This document shows positions 9,888-18,787 of a stretch of 64,000 bases of DNA, piece after piece. The notes beneath the pieces are model-generated. The model worked only from the letters and a program-made list of their open reading frames with translations. It was not told the origin of the DNA and ran no database searches. Location of the stretch: positions 1-64,000 of the forward strand of contig JBKBHF010000001.1 in NCBI GenBank assembly GCA_046297695.1, given 5' to 3'. Positions within the stretch are counted from its first letter, which is position 1; each line of letters starts with the position of its first letter. The translations under genes were made by a program, and so were the position numbers. This DNA is from Permianibacter sp046297695. GTDB taxonomy: Bacteria > Pseudomonadota > Gammaproteobacteria > Enterobacterales > Permianibacteraceae.

Positions 9888-10685
9888 TTACGGTTTGAGC
9901 GGCAGCGCCTCCACTTGCGGGCGGGCGAACAGATAACCCTGTTGCAAACGGATACCCATGGCGCGCAGCTGATCACGCTCGGCGGCGGTTTCCACACCTT
10001 CCGCGATCAGGGTGATGCCGAGTTTTTCCGCAGTCAGAATGATGCCGGCGACAATGGCTTCACGCGGTGGGTGAGCGTCGATGCTGCGGGTCAGTTCCAT
10101 GTCCAGCTTGATCACTTGCGGCTGGAACATGGTGAGCAGGTTCAGGCCAGCATAACCGGCACCAAAATCGTCGATGGCGGTGGCGAAACCGCGCTTGCGG
10201 TAATCATTGAAAATGCCGATGAGGTGGCTGGCATCGCGCACCGGCTCGCTTTCAGTCACTTCAAACATCAGCCGGTCGGACGGAAAATTGTGCAGGGCAC
10301 AGGCCTCCAGTGTGGAGCGAATGCAGGTTTCCGGACGGTACACGGCATTGGGCAGAAAATTGATGCTGAGCCGGCAGTCGTTGAGCTGGTGCAGACCGAG
10401 CTTGGCAGCCAGCTCAATGGCCTTGACCCGGCAGGCCTGATCAAAGCGGTAACGGTTTTGGTCCGTGACCTTGGCAAGCACCTCACCTGCTCCTTCGCCA
10501 TTGCTGCCGCGCACCAACGCCTCATATGCCCATGGCCGGCCGGTGTCGACATCGACAATCGGTTGAAATGCCATGGTGAAAGTGAAGCCGAGCGCTTCGG
10601 AACGGCGGCATTCAGCACAACCAACCGGAACAAACGGTTCGGGGAATGCGGTGGCCATCTTTTGCCTCTGTGGCGTGTCAGTCAT
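9888..10685 (-). CDS. stand-alone EAL-domain c-di-GMP phosphodiesterase
   Basis: 265 aa, almost entirely one EAL domain, which hydrolyses the second messenger c-di-GMP to pGpG in the cytoplasm. The usual catalytic elements appear to be present: EALVRG, the Asn of SINFLPN, the Glu of FEVTESE, DDFGAGYAGL, the Lys of VIKLD, AEGVET and QGYLFARP. I therefore expect an active enzyme. The first ~30 residues include CAEC (residues ~22-25), a possible metal or redox site, with no separate sensor domain. The start at 10683-10685 has a weak ribosome-binding site; a Met ten codons in is an alternative. It is convergent with the DUF6882-like gene. Confidence 0.93.
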   Translation of the reverse strand: MTDTPQRQKMATAFPEPFVPVGCAECRRSEALGFTFTMAFQPIVDVDTGRPWAYEALVRGSNGEGAGEVLAKVTDQNRYRFDQACRVKAIELAAKLGLHQLNDCRLSINFLPNAVYRPETCIRSTLEACALHNFPSDRLMFEVTESEPVRDASHLIGIFNDYRKRGFATAIDDFGAGYAGLNLLTMFQPQVIKLDMELTRSIDAHPPREAIVAGIILTAEKLGITLIAEGVETAAERDQLRAMGIRLQQGYLFARPQVEALPLKP

Positions 10686-10816
10686 CCGTTTAGAACTCGA
10701 AGTGTAGCGCGGATTGGCGAGAACGCGACTTTACCGGGCTTCTTGCGTCATTGCACATCGGCTTGCCGCGCTTTCTGCCGGCGCTGCAAACCGGTTGTGG
10801 CGTGGCAACGTGCGGC

Positions 10817-10846
10817 AAAAAAAGGGCCACCGCGTGGTGGCCCTTT
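10817..10846 (-). terminator. terminator of katG
   Basis: Stem gggccaccgcgtggtggccc preceded by seven A and followed by TTTT on the plus strand, so on the minus strand it ends in a seven-T tract 22 bp after the katG stop. Confidence 0.92.
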
Positions 10847-10867
10847 TCTGGTTGCTGCCGATTGCGA

Positions 10868-13087
10868 TCAGCTGCGATCCAGCTCCATCACCTTGTTCCA
10901 GGCGGCGACGAAGTCCTGCACGAACTTCTCTTTCGCATCGTTGGCGGCGTACACCTCGGCGACCGCGCGCAGCTCCGAGTTGGAGCCGAACACCAGATCC
11001 ACCGGCGTGGCGGTCCACTTGGCTTTGCCGGTCTTGCGATCGACACCTTCGTACAGCCCTTCGTCTTTCGTCGACTTGCTCCACTTGGTGGACATGTCGA
11101 GCAGGTTGACGAAGAAGTCATTGCTCAGCGTACCCGGCTTGGCCGTGAACACACCATGCGCAACGCCACCAGTGTTGGCGTTGAGCGTACGCAGGCCGCC
11201 GATCAGCACGGTCATTTCCGGCACGCTCAGGTTCAGCTGATAGGCCTTTTCGACCAGCGCTTGCGCCGGTGCATAAGGGCTGTTCTTGCTGAAGTAGTTA
11301 CGGAAGCCATCGGCAGTCGGTTCGAGCACCGCAAACGAGCTCGCATCGGTCTGCTCTTGGGTTGCATCAGCACGGCCCGGCTTGAACGGCACTTGCACGT
11401 CATGGCCGGCGTCTTTCGCAGCTTTCTCAATTGCGGCAGCACCGGCGAGCACGATGAGATCTGCCATTGACACTTTCTTGCCACCGTCGGCTTTGCTGTT
11501 GAAGTCTTTCTGGATGCTTTCCAGTTTCTTCAGCACTTTGGCCAGCTCTTTCGGGTTGTTGGCATCCCAGTCTTTCTGCGGTGCGAGCCGTACGCGGGCG
11601 CCGTTGGCACCGCCGCGCGCGTCGGTGCCGCGGAACGACGCCGCCGAGGCCCAGGCGGTGCGCACCAATTCCGGCACGGTCAGACCCGAACTCAGGATCT
11701 TGCCTTTCAGGTTAGCGATATCGCTGCTATCGATCAGCGGGTGATCCACGGTCGGCAGCGGGTCTTGCCAGAGCAGCAATTCCTGCGGCACGTCTTTGCC
11801 GATGTAGCGATGACGCGGGCCCATGTCGCGGTGAGTCAGCTTGAACCAGGCTTTGGCAAAAGCCAGCTCAAACTCTTTCGGATTGGCGCGGAAACGTTCG
11901 GAAATTTTGCGGTATTCCGGATCCATTTTCAGCGCCAGATCGGTGGTGAACATGATCGGCGCGTGACGCTTGTTTTTGTCGTGCGCATCCGGCACCAGAT
12001 TCGACGCCTGACCGTTGGCCGGAATCCACTGGATGGCACCCGCCGGACTCCTGGTTTGCACCCAGTCGAACATGAACAGGTTGTCGAGGTACTGCGTGGT
12101 CCACGCGATCGGATTCACCGACCAGGCACCTTCGAGACCGCTGGTGATGGTGTCTTCGGCGTTGCCTTTGCCGCATTTGTTGGTCCAGCCAAGGCCCTGC
12201 TCTTCTACTGTGGCTCCAGCCGGATCAGCGCCCAAACAGCCTTCCGGTTTGCGAGCACCGTGCGCTTTACCAAAGGTATGGCCACCGGCGATCAACGCGA
12301 CCGTTTCTTCGTCGTTCATGGCCATGCGGCCGAAGGTATCGCGAATGTCTTTGGCGGCGAGCAACGGGTCCGGCACGCCGTTCGGGCCTTCCGGATTCAC
12401 ATAGATAAGGCCCATCTGCACGGCGGCGAGCGGCTTTTGCAACTGGCGTTCACCGTGGTAACGCTTGTCGTCGAGCCATTTGGTTTCCGGCCCCCAGTAG
12501 GTGTTGTCGGCTTCCCAGTCATCGGCACGGCCACCGGCGAAACCAAACGTTTTGAAGCCCATCGATTCCAGCGCGACGTTGCCGGTGAGCACCATCAGAT
12601 CGGCCCAGGAAAGGCTGCTGCCGTATTTCTGTTTGATCGGCCACAGCAGACGGCGAGCGCGATCGAGATTGACGTTATCCGGCCAGCTGTTAAGCGGTTC
12701 GAACCGCTGCTGACCGCCACCGGCGCCACCGCGGCCGTCGAAAATGCGATAGGTGCCGGCGCTGTGCCAGGCCATGCGAATGAAGAACGGGCCGTAGTGG
12801 CCGTAATCCGCTGGCCACCAGTCCTGAGAGGTGGTCATCAGATCCTTGATGTCTTTTTTTACGGCATCGAGATCGAGTTTGGCGAAGGCTTCGGCGTAGT
12901 TGAAGTTGGCGCCGAGCGGGTTGGAGGCCGGGTCATGCAGACGCAGCGGCGACAGATCGAGGCGATTCGGCCACCAGTCCTGATTGGCCATTGGTTTCGG
13001 GTAATCCATTTGCACTGGGCTGGTCGCAAACGCCGGCGACACGGCAACGGCAAGTGCCACAACAAGAGGAAGTGCTTTGACTTGCAT
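10868..13087 (-). CDS. katG: catalase-peroxidase KatG with signal peptide
   Basis: Bifunctional haem enzyme that removes hydrogen peroxide. The 739 aa cover both the catalytic N-terminal and the haem-free C-terminal peroxidase-like halves. Visible active-site residues are RMAWH (Arg104, Trp107, His108), GLIYVNPEG (Tyr229), MAMNDEE (Met255) and GGHTFGK (His270). These numbers coincide with those of the Mycobacterium tuberculosis enzyme, so the Trp-Tyr-Met adduct and the proximal His should be intact. The first ~21 residues, MQVKALPLVVALAVAVSPAF, form a Sec-type signal ending near ATS, so the protein is probably periplasmic, unlike most KatG. A relic of another katG end lies at 7869-7991. No obvious OxyR site was found upstream. 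Confidence 0.97.
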   Translation of the reverse strand: MQVKALPLVVALAVAVSPAFATSPVQMDYPKPMANQDWWPNRLDLSPLRLHDPASNPLGANFNYAEAFAKLDLDAVKKDIKDLMTTSQDWWPADYGHYGPFFIRMAWHSAGTYRIFDGRGGAGGGQQRFEPLNSWPDNVNLDRARRLLWPIKQKYGSSLSWADLMVLTGNVALESMGFKTFGFAGGRADDWEADNTYWGPETKWLDDKRYHGERQLQKPLAAVQMGLIYVNPEGPNGVPDPLLAAKDIRDTFGRMAMNDEETVALIAGGHTFGKAHGARKPEGCLGADPAGATVEEQGLGWTNKCGKGNAEDTITSGLEGAWSVNPIAWTTQYLDNLFMFDWVQTRSPAGAIQWIPANGQASNLVPDAHDKNKRHAPIMFTTDLALKMDPEYRKISERFRANPKEFELAFAKAWFKLTHRDMGPRHRYIGKDVPQELLLWQDPLPTVDHPLIDSSDIANLKGKILSSGLTVPELVRTAWASAASFRGTDARGGANGARVRLAPQKDWDANNPKELAKVLKKLESIQKDFNSKADGGKKVSMADLIVLAGAAAIEKAAKDAGHDVQVPFKPGRADATQEQTDASSFAVLEPTADGFRNYFSKNSPYAPAQALVEKAYQLNLSVPEMTVLIGGLRTLNANTGGVAHGVFTAKPGTLSNDFFVNLLDMSTKWSKSTKDEGLYEGVDRKTGKAKWTATPVDLVFGSNSELRAVAEVYAANDAKEKFVQDFVAAWNKVMELDRS

Positions 13088-13447
13088 AGCGTTTTCTCCG
13101 TCAAAGTGATTGGAAATACAGCGTCCGAAATAGTGCGCCGCGAACGGAGACAGGGGTATTTCTTATGACCTATGAATTCGATTGATAGGCTCAATGCTGC
13201 ACCGCAGCGAAGCCTTGGCCGCAATCGTGTCCCGTGGCAAGCGCCGGTCAAAATCTGACCGGCGACTTGTCCGATAACGCCACCTGATTGCGCGAAGATG
13301 ACAACAGACATTTTCCTTGCAAATCAACGAGTAATCCGCTGAAAAAGAAGTCACATCAACGGCTGGAATTGTCATGAATTTGCGGTATGTTCGCCGCTCG
13401 GGCGCGGACAACCACAACAGGCGCCGCTGTTTAATCAGGAGGATTAC
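13088..13447. other. katG/phoD divergent intergenic region
   Basis: 360 bp between divergent starts. It must hold both promoters. An AGGAGG lies 6 bp before the phoD ATG. I see no repeat, RNA gene or convincing short gene; the open frames across it are shadows. Confidence 0.5.
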
Positions 13448-15604
13448 ATGCCGCAATTCACCCGTCGCAAGTTTCTGGAGGTGCTGGTAGTCAGTGCCAG
13501 CGCCACCGCTTTGGCCGGTTGCCCGTTCGACGACGATGACGACAAAAAAGAACACCGCGTGGCGCCGGAATACTTCCCGCAATCGGTCGCCTCGGGCGAC
13601 CCGACCGCCAGCAGCGTCGTGTTGTGGACGCGGGTCAACGCCGGCAGCGGCGATGCCAAGGTGAAATTGCAGCTTGCCAGCGACAGCGGCTTTGCCTCAC
13701 TGCTGGTCGACGAAGTATTTAGCGCCAAAGCGAGCAATGATCACTGCCTGAAAATCCGGGTGACCGATCTGACGCCGGACACCACTTACTACTACCGCTT
13801 CATCTACCTGCGTGACAACGACGAGCTGCGCTCGCGCGACGGTCGCACCAAAACCGCACCGGCGGCCGACAGCACACGCACCATCAGATTTGCCTTTGTC
13901 AGCTGCCAGGATTACATCGGCCGCTATTACAACCCTTACCTGAAGCTGCTGGATCAGGATCTTGATTTTGTCGTGCACCTCGGTGATTACGTGTACGAGA
14001 CCACCGGTGACCCAGCGTTCCAGCAAAGCAACAGCCCGCGCAAAGTGGTGTTCAGCGATGCCGCCAGCGCCCTCACCATTGGCAGTGGCGATGAGGCCTA
14101 TCAGTCGGCTAACAGCCTGAGCAACTACCGCGACCTGTACAAGACCTACCGCAGCGACCCGATTCTGCAGCAGCTGCACGAACGCTTCCCGTTTGTCTGC
14201 ATCTGGGATGATCACGAATTTTCCGACGACAGCTGGGGCGCTACAGCAACTTCATTCAACGGGCGTCGTGATGAACAATCGGAAACGCGCAAGCGCAACG
14301 CCGAGCAGGCCTGGTTCGAGTTCATGCCGGTCGATCGGCAAGGCGGCGATGCCGCTGGCGCGGTCGAAGTGGACACGGCAGCGCTGTATCCCAACATCCA
14401 GATGTATCGCGATTTCCGCTTCGGCGCCAACGTGCATCTGGTGATGACGGATTTCCGCAGCTACCGCCCGGACCACTTGATTCCGGAAGATGCGTTCCCG
14501 GGCGAAGTGGTGCTCGACCGCGCCACTCTGACGGCATTCCTCGCTGGCCAGGGCATCAATTACGATGACGTCAAATCGCGGTTCTCACCGTACGTCAACC
14601 TGAACGAAGAACCGTGGACCAGCTACCGTCCGGCGCTGATCGCGGCGCTCACCTCGGCCTACACCGACGAAGGCCTGTTGCCTTATGAAGCCGGCGCCAA
14701 GGCGCGCCAGATGGCGCAGGGCAATGTCGCAGTGATGGTGATCAACAACATCCTGACCGGCTTCAACAGTGCCGTGCCGGCAGAGTTGCGCGTACCGCTG
14801 ATAGACGATGCCACCGCCGCCACGCTCGACACCGGTCTCGCCTACGTCACGATGGGCAAAACGGCGCTGTATGGCGAACTCGGCTCACGCTATTTCGTGG
14901 TCAAGGACAGCTTTGATCTGTACGCCGCCTACCGCTACTTGATGGAGTCGTCTCAGACCCAGAACGCCTACGGCAACGCGCAAACGCTGTGGCTGCAGAA
15001 CACCCTGCTTGGCTCGACCGCCCGCTGGAAAGTGCTCGGCAGCTCGGTGTCGTACACCTCGCTGGTGCTCGATCTGACCAACCCGGCGCTGGGTGTGCCG
15101 GCGCCGTTCAATCAGCGCTTCTATCTGAACGTCGATCACTGGGACGGCTTCCCGCAGCAGCAGCAAGGCCTGTTGCAGATGATGCGCAACAACCCGGGCA
15201 CCGTGATCATCGCCGGCGATATCCACTCCTCGTATGCCGCCGATCATGGCGGTGGCGTGATCGGTTTCACCGGCACATCGGTGTCATCCGGCAGCTTCCG
15301 CGAACTGCTGCGCCGTTCTGCCGCCAATGATCCGACGCTGTCGCAGGTGCCCGGTATTCAGCAGCTGATCGAGAGCGTGGATGTGCTGATGCGCGCGGCC
15401 AACGCCCAGATCCGTTACGCCCGCAGCAACAGCCACGGCGTCTCGATTGTGGAAGCCGGCAGCGATGAAATGCGGGTCAGCTATTTCGAACTGGATGAAG
15501 ACACTGCCACGGAGAACCGCTACCAGAATGCCGCAAGCGTGTTGGCCGATATGGTCGAGACCCGGTTCCGGGTCAACAGCAACAATCAGCTGGAAGTGTT
15601 GTAA
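13448..15604 (+). CDS. phoD: PhoD-like alkaline phosphatase/phosphodiesterase, Tat lipoprotein
   Basis: 718 aa. The leader MPQFTRRKFLEVLVVSASA has the twin-arginine motif RRKFLE, and ALAGC at residues ~21-25 fits a lipobox, so it is probably exported folded by Tat and lipid-anchored. PhoD enzymes release phosphate from organic esters using Fe and Ca. The family sequence blocks are visible: PQSVASGDPTASSVVLWTRV (N-terminal Ig-like domain), FAFVSCQDY, VHLGDYVYE, IWDDHEFSDDSWG, LVMTDFRSYR and IIAGDIHSSY (metal ligands). An acidic DDDDDKK spacer follows the anchor. It is preceded by an AGGAGG site. No pho box could be assigned by eye. It is monocistronic, with a hairpin right after the stop. Confidence 0.93.
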   Translation: MPQFTRRKFLEVLVVSASATALAGCPFDDDDDKKEHRVAPEYFPQSVASGDPTASSVVLWTRVNAGSGDAKVKLQLASDSGFASLLVDEVFSAKASNDHCLKIRVTDLTPDTTYYYRFIYLRDNDELRSRDGRTKTAPAADSTRTIRFAFVSCQDYIGRYYNPYLKLLDQDLDFVVHLGDYVYETTGDPAFQQSNSPRKVVFSDAASALTIGSGDEAYQSANSLSNYRDLYKTYRSDPILQQLHERFPFVCIWDDHEFSDDSWGATATSFNGRRDEQSETRKRNAEQAWFEFMPVDRQGGDAAGAVEVDTAALYPNIQMYRDFRFGANVHLVMTDFRSYRPDHLIPEDAFPGEVVLDRATLTAFLAGQGINYDDVKSRFSPYVNLNEEPWTSYRPALIAALTSAYTDEGLLPYEAGAKARQMAQGNVAVMVINNILTGFNSAVPAELRVPLIDDATAATLDTGLAYVTMGKTALYGELGSRYFVVKDSFDLYAAYRYLMESSQTQNAYGNAQTLWLQNTLLGSTARWKVLGSSVSYTSLVLDLTNPALGVPAPFNQRFYLNVDHWDGFPQQQQGLLQMMRNNPGTVIIAGDIHSSYAADHGGGVIGFTGTSVSSGSFRELLRRSAANDPTLSQVPGIQQLIESVDVLMRAANAQIRYARSNSHGVSIVEAGSDEMRVSYFELDEDTATENRYQNAASVLADMVETRFRVNSNNQLEVL

Positions 15605-16158
15605 CCGCTCTTGCAGCACAGCGCCAAGGCGGCCTCAACGCCGTGGCGCTGTGCTGCTGTCCCATTTCAATGAGCTCAAGGCCTCCACGCAGCTCGTATG
15701 CGCCTTATCGCGACAAAGCCTCTGTCACCAGAACCAGCCCAACGTGAATTTTTCTGACTTGCATTGTTCCTGCCAGCTCCCCGCTTAGTTGCTCTCGTCA
15801 TTACCCCAGCAGCGCTTATTGCCAGCACCAATGTGCCATGACCACTCAACGGCCGGCTGTCGAAGTTTCATTGAACCGTAACGGTATCAGGGCTATACAG
15901 GTAGCGCTGAATCCGTACGGATTCGGCCGTTGTGTCTCTCGCCCGCGAAACCCGCAATCAGCGTTGGTGTTTGTCGCGGAGTCGTTATGCCATTGTCCGT
16001 GGTTGCCAAGCGAAGCAGCGCAGGATGCCGCTTCGCCAGGGAAGTGACGACGGCATCTGTTGTTCCACGGAAGTACGGTGAGTTGCCAGCCATAGCCAGT
16101 CATGGCTGATGACCGCTGATTGATGCGGGTTTCGCCTCCACCAGAAGGAGTCGAAACC
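15605..16158. other. 554-bp gap between phoD and the calpain-like gene
   Basis: After the phoD 3' hairpin I see no convincing gene. Frames of 60-120 codons exist on both strands but lack ribosome-binding sites and normal composition. The last ~60 bp should contain the start region of the downstream gene. Confidence 0.5.
15613..15657 (+). terminator. hairpin after phoD, probable terminator
   Basis: A perfect 14-bp stem, gcagcacagcgcca / tggcgctgtgctgc, with an inner ggcg/cgcc step and the loop sequence CCTCAACG. Only a weak T-run follows. The same loop octamer occurs in the hairpin at 17539-17566. Confidence 0.6.
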
Positions 16159-17526
16159 ATGGACGTGACCAAACTGCAAAGCCGCCCGGACGCCGCCCAG
16201 AAGAACGGCGTCATCAATCCCTATGCGCTCGCCGAGCTGGTCGCCGGTCGTCGTATTGCCTGGAGGGAAGTGGATGCGCCGCGCATGCTCGAAGAGCTGT
16301 TGCAGACGCCATATGAAGAGCTATTTGATCCCAAGTATGACAGCCCGATCTACATGGGCTTGCGCCTGAACAAGAACAAGCGGCTGGAGCCGTTCCGTTC
16401 GCCGCTTTTGGATGTGCAGGTCAGGCTCGACACCAGCGATTTGGAAGTACCGATTGAGCAGCTGATGACCGATGTCAAAGTACTCGGCGATCTGAGCCGC
16501 CGCTTTGAAGTCAGCGATGTCGCCAACCTTGCCATTCACCAGATCCGCTTCTGTAACCCGTTCCAGATTGAATTGACCCTAAAGCTGCCGGCCAAAGATC
16601 GGCTGCAGCAACTGGCCCGCGCGTTTCCCAAAGAGCTGGTGCAAACCGTAGCCTTCGATCCGGAAGCCAAAGGCAACAGCAATCAGGATTGGACACCACC
16701 AAACGCCTCTTGGATCGACAAAGGCACCTTCTTCAACGAAGCCGCCGAATTTTTTGATCCGGTCCAGGGCGCCGTGGCGAATTGCTACTACATTGCCGCC
16801 TTGTCCGCCGTGGCGTGGGCCGCGCCCTACCGCATCGCGCACCTGACCCGCGCCACCGGTCAGAACCAGCAAAGCTTCACCAATCAGGTCACGTTCTTCA
16901 AACCGGACAGCAACGGTCAGGTCGACAAAACCATCGAGGTCACCGACAGCGTGCCGGTGCACAATGCCACCGGCAATTTCCTGTATTGCCGCTCCAGCGA
17001 GCCCGGCGAAACCTGGCCGGCAATCATGGAGAAAGCGTTTGCCAAGTTCGTCACTGGCACCACGACCGATCATCCCGACATCCTCGCCACCGGTTGGGGC
17101 GATTGCGTGCTCGCCACCGCACAGTTGACCGGCAAGCAACGCCATTACTACGGCAACAGCGATTTGACTGGTAACCAGCTGTGGGATTTGGTGCGCGCCA
17201 ACAGTCTGAGCCGGCGCACGATCAACCCGATGACCTGCTGGACCTATGGCACGGCGCCGGAAGGCCTCAGTTATTCCGATGCCAATATCGTCGGCTCGCA
17301 CTGCTACACCGTGCTCGGCTGGGATTATCACTGCGGCAAGAAATACCTGGTGCTGCGTAATCCCTGGGGCCAGACCGAAGCGACCGTCAGCACGCTCAAC
17401 AGCACGGTCTGGATGTATGACATCAGTTGGTGGCGACCGATCAATCTCGCCAATCCGGACGGCACCTTCGCCATTGAAGCCAATGCCTTCCAGCAGTATT
17501 TCGCTGGAATTGGCGTCGTCAAATAG
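16159..17526 (+). CDS. calpain-family (C2) cysteine protease-like protein
   Basis: 455 aa. Residues ~200-220 read PVQGAVANCYYIAALSAVAW, matching the calpain block around the oxyanion Gln (Q203) and catalytic Cys (C209). Downstream, SHCYTVLGWDY (His381) and LVLRNPWG (Asn401) complete the Cys-His-Asn triad in calpain order and spacing. In place of the usual GDCWF it has ANCYY. The first ~190 residues do not match a domain I know. There is no signal peptide or visible EF-hand. I chose ATG 16159 because AAGGAG lies 9-10 bases upstream and the longer frame from 16120 runs through the ribosome-binding site. Bacterial calpains have few known substrates, so its role is open. It ends with TAG. Confidence 0.85.
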   Translation: MDVTKLQSRPDAAQKNGVINPYALAELVAGRRIAWREVDAPRMLEELLQTPYEELFDPKYDSPIYMGLRLNKNKRLEPFRSPLLDVQVRLDTSDLEVPIEQLMTDVKVLGDLSRRFEVSDVANLAIHQIRFCNPFQIELTLKLPAKDRLQQLARAFPKELVQTVAFDPEAKGNSNQDWTPPNASWIDKGTFFNEAAEFFDPVQGAVANCYYIAALSAVAWAAPYRIAHLTRATGQNQQSFTNQVTFFKPDSNGQVDKTIEVTDSVPVHNATGNFLYCRSSEPGETWPAIMEKAFAKFVTGTTTDHPDILATGWGDCVLATAQLTGKQRHYYGNSDLTGNQLWDLVRANSLSRRTINPMTCWTYGTAPEGLSYSDANIVGSHCYTVLGWDYHCGKKYLVLRNPWGQTEATVSTLNSTVWMYDISWWRPINLANPDGTFAIEANAFQQYFAGIGVVK

Positions 17527-17538
17527 CATCACCGCTGT

Positions 17539-17566
17539 GCGTGGGCTGCCTCAACGCAGCCCACGC
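17539..17566 (+). terminator. hairpin after the calpain-like gene, probable terminator
   Basis: Ten-bp stem gcgtgggctg / cagcccacgc around the loop CCTCAACG, 12 bp after the stop codon. The trailing T-run is poor (cgtttc). The loop is identical to that of the phoD hairpin. Confidence 0.6.
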
Positions 17567-17768
17567 CGTTTCACCGTCGAAGCTCCGCATCTCCGCTCAT
17601 CGCCGCGACCGCTGCCATGCCCACGGCCAGACCGCCTGCCAACTGCCCTACCGTGCCAGTTTTTACTACACTGTGGCCAGACATCGGCTGCACTGCACCA
17701 ACGCGGCCACGAAACCATAGCCCCCCGCAACCCACACCAACGCGCGCACCAGGTCCAGGAGTCGTCGC

Positions 17769-18698
17769 ATGAGAGCCGAGCAATACGCAAACCGCTTGCT
17801 GTATCCGCTGCAACAGTTGGGGCGCATTGTTACGGTGGCAATCGGCCTGTCGCTGCTGGCAGCGTGCAACGGCCCCACCACGGCGGAAGGCGTGCGGCTC
17901 TACAGCGAAGGCAAATTTCAAGAAGCCCGCGACGTGCTGCAACAACGGGTGCCGCGCAATGATCCGGTTGCCAGTTATTTTCTCGCCCAGATGTATGAAC
18001 GCGGTGATGGCGTCAAAGCCGATCTCGATCAGGCGCTGAACCTGTACATGTCCGCCGCCAGCCGCGGTCTGCCGCAAGGCCAGGCCGCACTGGCGGCGCT
18101 ACAAGTGACGGCCGCCCAGGGCGAACAGCTGGCGCTGCGCCTGCAAACGCTGAAAGAAGTGGCAAGCCAGCATCCGGAAGCCGGCTTGCCGCGCTTGTGT
18201 GAAGCCCTGCTCTTCCTCGGCGTCAAGGATCAGGAAACCGACTACGGCAGCGATTTTCTCGCCTGCGCCGAGCAACTGAAGCACTATGACGACGTCAGCG
18301 CGGCCCGGCTGCTGGCCTCGGCCCATGTTTCAGGCGCGCTGGCCAAAAAGGACTTCGCCAAAGCCGCCGAATTTGCCAGTCAGGCCGCTGCCGCTGGCGA
18401 TGCCGGCGGCCATGCCATGCTGGCCGCGGCCTATGCCCAGGGACTCGGCAAACCACAGGATTTCAGCCGCGCCTACATTCATGCCGGTACGGCCCTCGCC
18501 GCTGGCGGCCGGCAAATGAGCGAGAACCGTCGCAAGGAGTTGGAGCAGGTGCAAAAGCGGGCCGAGCGCAACCTGTCACCGACCGCGCTGCAACAGGCCA
18601 ACAAGGAGATCGAGCGCCTGAAAACCGAGGCAGCGGCACAATTGCATGGCTGGGAGATGAAGCACCGCTTCGGCTGGGCCATGCAAGGAGCGCAATAA
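17769..18698 (+). CDS. Sel1/TPR-repeat lipoprotein
   Basis: 309 aa. A hydrophobic leader ends in the lipobox LLAAC (Cys about residue 37), so it should be a lipid-anchored envelope protein. The rest is built of helical Sel1-like repeats, for example YFLAQMYERGDGVKADLDQAL followed by LYMSAASRGLPQGQAALAAL, and later HAMLAAAYAQGLGKPQDFSRAY. Sel1 repeats are protein-interaction scaffolds; the arrangement recalls AlgK-type assembly lipoproteins, but no polysaccharide genes adjoin. The C-terminal ~60 residues are charged and coiled-coil-like (ERNLSPTALQQANKEIERLK). CAGGAG precedes the ATG by 8 bases. It lies 90 bp before the DAHP synthase on the same strand. Confidence 0.85.
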   Translation: MRAEQYANRLLYPLQQLGRIVTVAIGLSLLAACNGPTTAEGVRLYSEGKFQEARDVLQQRVPRNDPVASYFLAQMYERGDGVKADLDQALNLYMSAASRGLPQGQAALAALQVTAAQGEQLALRLQTLKEVASQHPEAGLPRLCEALLFLGVKDQETDYGSDFLACAEQLKHYDDVSAARLLASAHVSGALAKKDFAKAAEFASQAAAAGDAGGHAMLAAAYAQGLGKPQDFSRAYIHAGTALAAGGRQMSENRRKELEQVQKRAERNLSPTALQQANKEIERLKTEAAAQLHGWEMKHRFGWAMQGAQ

Positions 18699-18787
18699 CG
18701 CTGCCGCGTCGGCAAATAACCAACGGCAGTTAGCCAAGCCGGCACTGAAGCGCGACACTCCGGAACATTCACCGGAGTCGCGTCACC

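Noticed and set aside
5641..9890. CRISPR array among the short repeats at 5.6-9.9 kb
   Set aside because: The repeats are palindromic, variable and irregularly spaced, with no uniform spacers and no cas genes.
9699..11240. 513-codon plus frame spanning EAL and katG ends
   Set aside because: It crosses two real antisense genes, a repeat and a terminator.
11741..13168. 475-codon plus frame opposite katG
   Set aside because: Shadow of katG; His/Arg/Val-rich sequence typical of antisense frames.
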